Below are positions 6,342-13,384 of a stretch of 21,362 nucleotides of DNA, piece by piece; positions within the stretch are counted from its first letter, which is position 1; each line of letters opens with the position of its first letter. Where the stretch lies: positions 1 to 21,362 of IMG/VR virus record IMGVR_UViG_3300030103_000375. One strand, 5' to 3'. The stretch is from a virus. The translations under genes and the position numbers were made by a program. Under the pieces are notes generated by a model. The model was not told the origin of the DNA and made no database searches. It saw only the letters and a program-made list of their open reading frames with translations.

Positions 6342-6969
6342 TTGCTAATGTACTCTTTTGTTGTATATTAAAGGTTCTTGAATCTCCTGTTTGGTCTAAG
6401 TAAAAATAACCATCAGCATATCCATCACCATCATAATCTACAGTATTACTATCTCCATCTATGTCTACATAAGAAATAGCACCATCAACATCTATATCAA
6501 ATGTTAATGTATTACTACTTCCGTTGATAATCCAATCTAAATCTGTGTTACTTGCTAAAGCACTTGTAGCTAGATTTAGTTCAAATGTGTTACTGTCACC
6601 AGTAGCTTGTACATTTAAGTTAGAACCATCAGCACCATAGGTATCAGTAGGGTCAACCTGAATAGTAAATGCATTTGAGTTGCCATCAAAGTTAAAGTAA
6701 CCAACAATATTATCTCCTAGTATATCACCAAGAAATGTATTACTGTCACCTATTTGATTGATGTCAAGAGTCAAAGAAGAACCATCCAAATCTAATGGAT
6801 TAAGACTTCCAGCACTAGATTCCAGCCCACCTATAATGTTGCTTGAACCAAGTTGCTCTAAATCTATATTAGCACTATCACCTGATTGGTCAATATATAT
6901 TTCGTTGTCAGCCCCGTACAATGATGCACTCGACATCAGCACAAGGGTCATCAATTTTAATGTATTCAT
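6256..6969 (-). CDS. Curlin-repeat (CsgA/CsgB-like) secreted beta-solenoid protein
   Basis: The protein has 237 residues with a signal peptide (about 1-19, ending LYG). The mature part is about eight repeats of a curlin-like unit with core Q-x-G-[DS]-S-x-N: QSGDSAN (28-34), QLGSSN (39-44), QIGDSN (72-77), QATGDSN (121-127), QTGDSR (193-198). Degenerate copies lacking Gln include FDGNSN, INGSSN, IDGDSN and SNGDSG. It is rich in D, N, S, G and T and very acidic, fitting an extracellular beta-solenoid. It differs from CsgA in longer, uneven repeats and a C-terminal tail with C225 and terminal C237. With csgG and csgF immediately upstream, it is the obvious export substrate. Whether it forms amyloid fibres is not known. 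The start overlaps csgG by 62 nt and the end overlaps FecR. Confidence 0.8.
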   Translation of the reverse strand: MNTLKLMTLVLMSSASLYGADNEIYIDQSGDSANIDLEQLGSSNIIGGLESSAGSLNPLDLDGSSLTLDINQIGDSNTFLGDILGDNIVGYFNFDGNSNAFTIQVDPTDTYGADGSNLNVQATGDSNTFELNLATSALASNTDLDWIINGSSNTLTFDIDVDGAISYVDIDGDSNTVDYDGDGYADGYFYLDQTGDSRTFNIQQKSTLASDWLKIISNGDSGTVCVIQDDGGTAVGC

Positions 6970-7756
6970 ATTCCCAATACCCTCTTTCTATTCCTATTTC
7001 TATTAAATTAAAAACTGCTGTCTCTACTGCCTTTTGCAAAGCAATAGAGCCAACCTCGTTCTCAGCGATGCCTCCTTCTATTTCTACTAGTTCAGTACCA
7101 GCTTCAATAAACCGGAAGACATCTTGAGATACACTTGTAGATAAAATATTTTTAGACACCGTAGTCTCTAATAATATCTCACCTGTTGACACAGAAACTA
7201 ATCGCAATGATATAGTTACTACGTCTTCTCGGTACTGCTTAGTGTTACCTATTCCTAGATAACGAGCACCAAGACCACCAGATTGAATGTTTGTGTCATA
7301 ACTTATAACTCCACCTTGTACTATAAGACCAGCAAATAGTAAAGGTTGTAGTTTTAAATCTTCGTCAAAACTTTCTCTGGTTGACCGGATTAGTTGTCTT
7401 TCTTTGGTAAGATTATCTAACCCTACCCTTTCGACAACTCTAAAAAATTCACCATTAGCAGCATGTTTTAAAGCTCTGATAAGCAATGCTTCTGGAGCTT
7501 GGGTAACTGCTGTACTAAATAAAGCAAAGCTACTGTTACTCTTTCTTTGCCCTGTTAAGTCTTGAAAACTGTTAGCATATACTGCTATAATTGGTTTAAT
7601 TTTTGCAGGAGGTAAATCAGCTAACTCTTGAGATTGTAACTCTAATACGTTAGCAGGTTCTATATTTTGTGTTAAAACTAAATCTGTATTTTTACTTAAT
7701 ACTGCACAACCACTAAAAGCTGAAATCGCCAATAGGCAACTCAATAATTGTTTCAT
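6908..7756 (-). CDS. csgG: CsgG-like outer-membrane lipoprotein secretion pore (type VIII secretion)
   Basis: CsgG forms the outer-membrane nonameric channel that exports curli subunits. This 282-residue protein (E. coli CsgG is 277) has a lipoprotein signal ending SGC, with C17 the lipidation site. Blocks shared with E. coli CsgG include LFSTAVTQAP, VVERVGLDNL, LIRSTRE, SGGLGARYLGIG, VVTISLRLVSVSTGEIL and ILSTSV-DVFRFIE. The constriction loop differs: aligned from FSTAV, E. coli F56 is kept as F80, but N55 becomes L79 and Y51 is replaced by a small polar residue. A Cys-containing tail (PCADVEC) ends the protein. ATG 7756 is chosen over GTG 7765 because it starts a standard lipoprotein signal. 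It overlaps csgF by 44 nt and the curlin gene by 62 nt. Confidence 0.95.
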   Translation of the reverse strand: MKQLLSCLLAISAFSGCAVLSKNTDLVLTQNIEPANVLELQSQELADLPPAKIKPIIAVYANSFQDLTGQRKSNSSFALFSTAVTQAPEALLIRALKHAANGEFFRVVERVGLDNLTKERQLIRSTRESFDEDLKLQPLLFAGLIVQGGVISYDTNIQSGGLGARYLGIGNTKQYREDVVTISLRLVSVSTGEILLETTVSKNILSTSVSQDVFRFIEAGTELVEIEGGIAENEVGSIALQKAVETAVFNLIEIGIERGYWEYEYIKIDDPCADVECIIVRG

Positions 7757-8159
7757 TCCCGTCACTATCTACAATCCTTAATGTTATAATTCCATCTTCA
7801 ATACTATACTCAATAGTATTACCTTCTAATTCTAATATCCCATTTGTACTTGGAGTCTCACCAAATAAATTTTCTACTAGCTGTCTTGATAGTTGTGCAT
7901 ATATTCTAGACTCTAGGTTTCTTATAAACCTTGCTAATGTAGTGTTCTCTTTATCTCTTTCTATTTGTTCTTGGATAGCTTTTAATTCTTCTTTGATAGT
8001 CATCTTTCTTGAGAACTCTTGGTTTTCTATGGTAAGCCAATGTGCAGAAGTACCTATCCCACTAAAACTGGGATTCTTAAATTGATGTACCATTTCATCA
8101 GCTTTTATATCTGTTACTGCAAATAGTGCTAATAAAAATATACTTACTAATGTTGCCAT
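7713..8159 (-). CDS. csgF: CsgF-like curli assembly factor
   Basis: CsgF binds the CsgG pore with its N-terminal segment and couples secreted curlin to the cell surface. This 148-residue protein (E. coli CsgF is 138) has a signal peptide (about 1-20) and then the diagnostic N-terminal motif HQFKNPSFSG, matching FQFRNPNFGG of E. coli. A helical neck (about 50-100) and a beta-rich C-terminal head (about 108-148) follow, in the family order. ATG 8159 is preferred to an upstream in-frame start at 8180 because AAAGGA lies correctly before it and the signal peptide then starts at Met. csgG follows, overlapping by 44 nt. No csgE, csgC or csgD homologue is visible nearby. Confidence 0.9.
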   Translation of the reverse strand: MATLVSIFLLALFAVTDIKADEMVHQFKNPSFSGIGTSAHWLTIENQEFSRKMTIKEELKAIQEQIERDKENTTLARFIRNLESRIYAQLSRQLVENLFGETPSTNGILELEGNTIEYSIEDGIITLRIVDSDGNETIIELPIGDFSF

Positions 8160-8160
8160 T

Positions 8161-8511
8161 TCAATCCTTTCTTTGGTCATCTCTTTCTGCCTTTGCTATC
8201 TTTTCTATATCAATTAAATTTGGGACACCTAACAAAGTCTTTAACAATACATCTTGTCTAATACTTTGATTGTCCATTGCTCTTACTCTATCAATTAAAC
8301 TTACAATAATACCATATTGACTATCAAGTTTAGTTGACACCCTTTCTTCCATAGTGTCTAATGCAGTCTGCACTTTATCATCTAAGGTATCTAGTTTAGT
8401 TTCCATACCATCAATAATTCTATTGATAAGTTTCCAAACAAAAACACCTAGTCCTAAAGCTGCTGCAATAGGAAAACCTAACTCAGTTATTAGTGATACT
8501 GCCGACTCCAT
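8161..8511 (-). CDS. Single-TM coiled-coil membrane protein, probable lysis-associated
   Basis: This 116-residue protein has one N-terminal membrane helix (about 9-33, GFPIAAALGLGVFVWKLI) and a long heptad-like region (about 36-90, rich in D, E, K, L and M), ending with a charged tail. Its ATG shares a base with the holin stop and its stop lies one base before the csgF ATG. The architecture fits an inner-membrane spanin, a small holin or an antiholin, but no signature decides between them. Placement directly after lysozyme and holin supports a lysis role. It could instead be the first gene of the curli module. No overlapping Rz1-like lipoprotein is present. Confidence 0.65.
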   Translation of the reverse strand: MESAVSLITELGFPIAAALGLGVFVWKLINRIIDGMETKLDTLDDKVQTALDTMEERVSTKLDSQYGIIVSLIDRVRAMDNQSIRQDVLLKTLLGVPNLIDIEKIAKAERDDQRKD

Positions 8512-8981
8512 CAGTCTTGCTTATTAGAAGCTCCAAAGTAAAAACTAATAACAGCACTTGCTAAACCACCAAGATAACCTAACACTAGGTTTATTAGAGC
8601 CTCACTATTTTGCTCTGGTGGTTGTAGTGTTACTAAGAATATATAAGCTAAGAATCCACCTACTGTGGCTACACCCATAATTCTAGCTGTCCAGTCTTTT
8701 GAAAACTTACTTCTAGCATCTTGAGTGTCAGCTACTTCTAACTTGTATACATCCACATCAAGCTCTTTCATCTGTACTTCAAAAGCTTGTTCAGCTTTTT
8801 TAAGTTCTAGCATTTGTTCTGGTGTAGCTTCTGCTATACCCTTCTCTATTGCTTTAGGATTGTTAGGCACACCTAAAACTTCTGCTATCATATTAGCAGC
8901 CATACCACCCATAGGACCACCTAAAGCAGTACCTAGTGTTGGAGCTACAGCACCTACTACGTTTTTTAATAAATTTTTCAT
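8511..8981 (-). CDS. Three-TM holin of the GTA-holin type
   Basis: This 156-residue protein resembles the gene-transfer-agent/phage 3TM holin family, which permeabilises the inner membrane at lysis and releases cytoplasmic endolysin. It has an N-terminal Gly/Ala-rich hydrophobic segment (about 8-37), a charged middle region (about 40-96), then W97-TAR followed by two TM helices (about 100-119 and 129-150) and the ending FYFGASNKQD. The AAGGAT before the ATG is a suitable binding site. The start overlaps the 49-aa gene by 4 nt, and the stop shares a base with the next ATG. The lysozyme gene two genes upstream has no signal peptide, so a holin is required and this is the best candidate. Confidence 0.85.
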   Translation of the reverse strand: MKNLLKNVVGAVAPTLGTALGGPMGGMAANMIAEVLGVPNNPKAIEKGIAEATPEQMLELKKAEQAFEVQMKELDVDVYKLEVADTQDARSKFSKDWTARIMGVATVGGFLAYIFLVTLQPPEQNSEALINLVLGYLGGLASAVISFYFGASNKQD

Positions 8982-9127
8982 AATATATCCTTATATAATA
9001 TTTCTAATATTTGTTCAAACATGATTCTAAAATCTTGTAGTGTTACAAAAGCCATGTCTTGTTTGACTTGTGTTACCCTATAAGAATGGTAAGCATTTTC
9101 TAATTGCTTTTCAGTATACAGAATCAT
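8978..9127 (-). CDS. 49-aa small protein between lysozyme and holin
   Basis: The minus-strand frame from ATG 9127 to TGA 8978 exactly fills the gap between lysozyme and holin. It overlaps the lysozyme 3' end by 17 nt and the holin start by 4 nt (ATGA). The 49-residue product begins MILYTEKQLENAYHSYR and ends FEQILEILYKDIL. It is predicted helical and charged, with no membrane segment. The tight fit and coupled ends argue that it is translated, but the binding site before its ATG is weak. Function is not recognised; its position suggests a lysis-timing or virion-related accessory role, which is inference. Confidence 0.6.
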   Translation of the reverse strand: MILYTEKQLENAYHSYRVTQVKQDMAFVTLQDFRIMFEQILEILYKDIL

Positions 9128-9572
9128 TTTGCTGTAATACTAAATCTTGTAGTTCTTTACTACGTCTACCCACTTGACCAAACCAACGACTGTCTTCCAT
9201 TTGTCTAGCCATCTCATTCCAATCATGTTTCCTACAAGCTGCTAACATATTTTTAAATTTAGATAATCTTGTACCACCTAAATTAAAACACATATTAACT
9301 ATGACTCGTTGTATAGGTTCTGGTAAGTTTTTAAAATCTTCCTCACCTACTACATGTATAGCTTCTAATAAATGTTTATTAAAATCATTATCATAATACA
9401 TATCTACTACTTCTTGAGAAACAGCAGTACCAACTTCCCAAGAATACTCAGGGTCTTCTGGTTGGCATAGATGTCCAACACCAAGAGTTTTATAACCTAA
9501 ACTATCCATGTATATTTCTAACACTTCACCTTCGTGTCTTTTTATTTCAGCTTTGCATTGTTCTATGTTCAT
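9111..9572 (-). CDS. T4-type lysozyme endolysin (glycoside hydrolase family 24)
   Basis: This muramidase cleaves the N-acetylmuramic acid to N-acetylglucosamine bond of peptidoglycan. The catalytic triad is placed as in T4 lysozyme: E14 (RHEGE), D23 (YMDSLGY) and T29 (YKTLGVGH), with the same spacings of 9 and 6 residues as E11, D20 and T26. The C-terminal lobe has VNMCFNLGG and SRWFGQVGRRSKEL, matching the T4 blocks INMVFQMG and SRWYNQTPNRAKRV. Its 153 residues are close to T4's 164. There is no signal peptide, so it needs the holin downstream. AAGG lies 13 bases before the ATG, inside the end of the 1265-aa gene. Confidence 0.96.
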   Translation of the reverse strand: MNIEQCKAEIKRHEGEVLEIYMDSLGYKTLGVGHLCQPEDPEYSWEVGTAVSQEVVDMYYDNDFNKHLLEAIHVVGEEDFKNLPEPIQRVIVNMCFNLGGTRLSKFKNMLAACRKHDWNEMARQMEDSRWFGQVGRRSKELQDLVLQQNDSVY

Positions 9573-9574
9573 AA

Positions 9575-12500
9575 TTAATTTACCTTATATTTTTCTATAG
9601 CTTTTTGTCTTATTAATTCATTAATTTTGTTTGGGTCTCCTTGAGCTTCTTCATATATAGCAAACCCTATTTGATTATTTAATTCATCTAATGCTGAATC
9701 TTCTGGTCTTTCAAATGCTTGAATTTTTTCTCTAGCATATAAAGCAGTTTTTTGTAATCCTCGTTTAATAAATTTAGAATCTCCAACTCTAGAAGCATAT
9801 ATTTGATGTATAATATCATTAGTAGCAGGAGTTTTTCCATCTTGTAAATATCTAATACCACCTTTACTTTCTGGTCCTAGTTTTTGTCTTTGGTTTTTAG
9901 ATATTAATCCTTCATCTACTAACTGATTAACCATTTCAGCAGCTTCTTGTTCTATTCTTCTTGCATCAACATCTGTCATATCAAGATAATCTCTTAATCT
10001 ATTTATTATACCACCTTTATTTAATCCAAGTCTAGCCATTTGGTCAGAGTAAGGTGCTCCTGTAAAAGGGTCTACTCTATCTGCTGGGTTTTCTTTAGTG
10101 TCAGAAACTTCTGGTCCTGATACTAAACCACCTGTTGAATATAAAGGTATAAAAACTTCTTCTTTTTTTTCTTTAGTTTTTGTTTTTCTAGTTAAACCTA
10201 AAACTTTATCAGCTTCTCTAGCAGCAGACTTTATTTCTTTATAAGCTTCAGGATTTGTACTTCTTAATAAAGCAATTCCCGGAACTTCATCAACTGCAAA
10301 AGTTAATGGACCTGTCCAGTCATCAAATAATCTTAATATGTCATCAACTGCAGGACCTGTAAATCTTTGAGTAACAGACCTTATAAAATTATCATATTCT
10401 AAACCTTTTTGAGTTCTATATAATTGTTCAGTTGGTCCTAATAAACCTGTTCTAACTGCAGCATCTAAAACTTCATCTCCTATATCTTTTTCACCACTTT
10501 CAAGGTCTTCTAAATTTTGACCTTTACTTCTTAAAGTATTACCAAACATAGCTATCATTGTCATAGTAGTAACACCTGATAAAACTTGAGGAGTTCCTAC
10601 AAACTCTTTACCTCTAACATCTTTAGCTACTTCTCTAGCTGCATTTTTTAATACAGTATTACTAAAAGCAGTAGGGAAACCCATTAGACCAAAAGCCCAT
10701 CTTGTACTAGGCATTGAGTGCCACAAAGGTTTTTGGTTAGCTGCAGCAGTAGGGTTCATAATAACCTCATCTACATATCTTGCAGCACTAGGTAAAAAGT
10801 TTTCATCATAAAATTTACCAGAAGCTTTACCTCCAGATTGAACCCATCTTTTACCGGATATTACATCTACACCTAATTCTTTTAATTCGTTAGTAAGTCT
10901 TATTTTTCTTTTTGCAGAAATACTTTTATTTGTAGCAAGTTCATGTAAGTTTTCATATATCTTAGCTTTACCAACATTAAAACTTGTAAGCTGTACAAAT
11001 CTTGTCCAATCATGTAGAAAATTTATTTTAAAGAATTTATTTTGTGCTTGAGTTGCACGTCTTCCAAAACCTTGACCATACATAGCAAGAGACCTGTCTT
11101 CTCCAGCTCTATTCATAGCTCTGTTAAATCTGTTTAACTCTTTTAAAGATTCTGGTCTAGCATCTGCAATATCTTTTTTAACTACATCATTCCACCACAT
11201 CTTTCTGTAGTCTCCTGCAGTTTCCCAGAGTATTCTTATTCCTCCTTTATCTACACCAGACTCTGTTTTACCTTTTTGAAAAGTTTTTTTACCTGCTCCT
11301 CTAACTAAAGGAACAGCTACTTCTGATAAACTGGTTATAGTAGCAAGAGGCAGTAAAGCTAATTGATTTCCGACAACAGCAATATCTGATAAAGTTCTAC
11401 CAATAACATTATCTATTTGTTGAACTTGACCAGTAGTAACTAAGTAAATATCTTCTAATCTTTTGTATTCTTCTGATGTAAGTTTTTTACCTTTAGCAGC
11501 TAATTCTTCTTTTATAGGATTAATAAATCTTTTTACAAACTCATCTAAGTCTTCTCCTAGCCCAGCCTTTCTTTGAATAAAACTAGAAGATTGGTGTATA
11601 TAATCATTTAATAAATTTTCAACATTGTTATCTAAATAATCAACAATATTATTTTCATCTATATTTTTAAGAGTTCTTTCTTTTGTTAAACCGGGAGTAC
11701 GTTTTGAAAAATATGCTCCTCTGGTAGCTCCTTTACCAATAGTTGCTAATTCAGTATAGCTTTTACCAGTTACTGTAGAAGGATTAATTATTTCTTCTAA
11801 TAACTCTCTAACTTCATTATTAGTTTTTAAACCTTCTTTAGCTTTTAACTCTTTAACTAACTTACCTTCTATACCTTTATCCAAATTTTTTATTTCAGTC
11901 TTAACCTCTCCATAAGAAAAACCTCTAGGTAAATAATTTTTTATTAAACCAATTTCTAAACCTTCTCTCTTTGCATCGTTTCTAATTTCAGTCATTAGTT
12001 TTTTAATACTTTGACCGGCTGTTATTACATCGTCTGTTGTTTTATCTGTTAAGTTAAAAGCTTTTTCTAATTTAATTTGTCTTCCATCAACTGTAACAGT
12101 TTTCCTACCTGTTCTTAAATAGTAAGCTAATGCATTATTAACATTGTCTGCAATTCTTTGACGTTGAAAAAAACTTTGTCTTTCTGCTTTAGGAGCATCT
12201 TTAAATGGAATTTTAAAAAATGAATCTCTTGAACCTAATTTAGGAACTGTAACTGTGCCTTTAGTTTTTAATGGGTCTAAAATAGCTCTTAACTGTTCAC
12301 TTCTAAAACCTATTAAAGAGTTGACATCTTCATAAAAACTTCTGTTTGAAACTTTTTTAGCTATATCATAATCTTTTGCAGTTATACTTCTAGCTGCATC
12401 ATATCTAAAATACTTTACAAGTTTGTTAAGTGTAGGAGAAGCTTCCATTTTATCTAATAATAAAGCAGTAGGTTTATTTACAAAACCTGTAAGTTTTCTC

Positions 12501-13372
12501 ATATTAGGCGTAACGTAGTCTACTATAGCATCTTTTTTTTCTATTACTTTATCAATAGTACCTAACTTATAATCTTCGTTACCATCAATTCTTGCAGCTC
12601 TTCTATCAGCTATAGATTTATTAAACTTTGTATATCCTGCACCAGCTCCTCTTAAAACAGCAGGAATAGCTGCAGTTACAGCTCCCATGGTTAAACTTTC
12701 TTCAGGACTTACTTCTTCTCTTCTATCAGTATTTACATCTGCATGTTGTTTAGTAAAGTTTGCAGTACTACCATAGATAAAACCTTCTGTACTAGCAGCA
12801 ACAGTTTTAGCATTTTTACTCATAGGAGTTTTTATTTTTTGACCGGGAAGTTTAGCTACTCCTTTAGCAACACCTTCAGCTATTTCTTTATTAGCTAATT
12901 TTTTTAAACTAGACTGTACAGCTTTACCAGAAGCTATACGAGCTGCAGCAGAAGTTCCTCCAGTCCAAGGAATAAATAAAGCACTAGCTATCATAGTAGG
13001 GTCTGTTATAATTTCTTTAGTAACATTAGCACCTGCACGAACCCATTCACCAAAACCACCTATATCTGCATTATCAAATTTACTACGTAGATACTGATAA
13101 TCTGTTTTTTGTTGGTTAGTAAATTTACCACTATCAAAAACCATTTTAGTAGCATCAGCTAAATTATAATCAGCTCCTCTAAAATAACCAAATAAATCTC
13201 CAACAGTTTCTCCTTCTCCTAAAGATGTTAAAAATCTTTCTGTTACTTTATTAAATTCTTCATCTTTTCTTAAATCAGTAAGAGTGTATTTTTGTTGAGG
13301 AACATAACTAGACACAGTAAATGCGTTAGTATTTTGTTTGTATTTACTAAGGTCTCCAAATGTAGTAGGCAT
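9575..13372 (-). CDS. Large internal virion / DNA-ejection protein (1265 aa)
   Basis: This is probably the large ejectosome protein that leaves the capsid with the DNA, comparable in position and size to T7 gp16 (1318 aa); sequence homology to gp16 is not visible. No lytic transglycosylase motif is seen, so the muramidase activity of T7 gp16 appears absent. The protein is mostly helical and basic, with hydrophobic Gly/Ala segments near residues 126-142, 227-247, 655-690, 885-905 and 920-938, as expected for a membrane-inserting ejection protein. Near the C terminus a Gly-rich patch and ENPADRVDPFTGAPYSDQMA precede a helical tail; I recall this motif in marine podovirus proteins but did not check. 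It is followed by lysozyme two bases later. The start has only a weak binding site. Confidence 0.72.
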   Translation of the reverse strand: MPTTFGDLSKYKQNTNAFTVSSYVPQQKYTLTDLRKDEEFNKVTERFLTSLGEGETVGDLFGYFRGADYNLADATKMVFDSGKFTNQQKTDYQYLRSKFDNADIGGFGEWVRAGANVTKEIITDPTMIASALFIPWTGGTSAAARIASGKAVQSSLKKLANKEIAEGVAKGVAKLPGQKIKTPMSKNAKTVAASTEGFIYGSTANFTKQHADVNTDRREEVSPEESLTMGAVTAAIPAVLRGAGAGYTKFNKSIADRRAARIDGNEDYKLGTIDKVIEKKDAIVDYVTPNMRKLTGFVNKPTALLLDKMEASPTLNKLVKYFRYDAARSITAKDYDIAKKVSNRSFYEDVNSLIGFRSEQLRAILDPLKTKGTVTVPKLGSRDSFFKIPFKDAPKAERQSFFQRQRIADNVNNALAYYLRTGRKTVTVDGRQIKLEKAFNLTDKTTDDVITAGQSIKKLMTEIRNDAKREGLEIGLIKNYLPRGFSYGEVKTEIKNLDKGIEGKLVKELKAKEGLKTNNEVRELLEEIINPSTVTGKSYTELATIGKGATRGAYFSKRTPGLTKERTLKNIDENNIVDYLDNNVENLLNDYIHQSSSFIQRKAGLGEDLDEFVKRFINPIKEELAAKGKKLTSEEYKRLEDIYLVTTGQVQQIDNVIGRTLSDIAVVGNQLALLPLATITSLSEVAVPLVRGAGKKTFQKGKTESGVDKGGIRILWETAGDYRKMWWNDVVKKDIADARPESLKELNRFNRAMNRAGEDRSLAMYGQGFGRRATQAQNKFFKINFLHDWTRFVQLTSFNVGKAKIYENLHELATNKSISAKRKIRLTNELKELGVDVISGKRWVQSGGKASGKFYDENFLPSAARYVDEVIMNPTAAANQKPLWHSMPSTRWAFGLMGFPTAFSNTVLKNAAREVAKDVRGKEFVGTPQVLSGVTTMTMIAMFGNTLRSKGQNLEDLESGEKDIGDEVLDAAVRTGLLGPTEQLYRTQKGLEYDNFIRSVTQRFTGPAVDDILRLFDDWTGPLTFAVDEVPGIALLRSTNPEAYKEIKSAAREADKVLGLTRKTKTKEKKEEVFIPLYSTGGLVSGPEVSDTKENPADRVDPFTGAPYSDQMARLGLNKGGIINRLRDYLDMTDVDARRIEQEAAEMVNQLVDEGLISKNQRQKLGPESKGGIRYLQDGKTPATNDIIHQIYASRVGDSKFIKRGLQKTALYAREKIQAFERPEDSALDELNNQIGFAIYEEAQGDPNKINELIRQKAIEKYKVN

Positions 13373-13384
13373 GTAGGTTAATCC

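Noticed and set aside
3033-8159. Host chromosomal fragment or prophage boundary carrying a bacterial curli locus
   Set aside because: The genes are co-directional and overlap-coupled with the lysis and virion genes, share the AT-rich composition and GATC absence, and no integrase, tRNA or attachment repeat is seen.
9575-13372. Lytic transglycosylase domain in the large ejection protein
   Set aside because: No SLT-type catalytic motif (Glu-Ser context with GLMQ) could be found in the translation.
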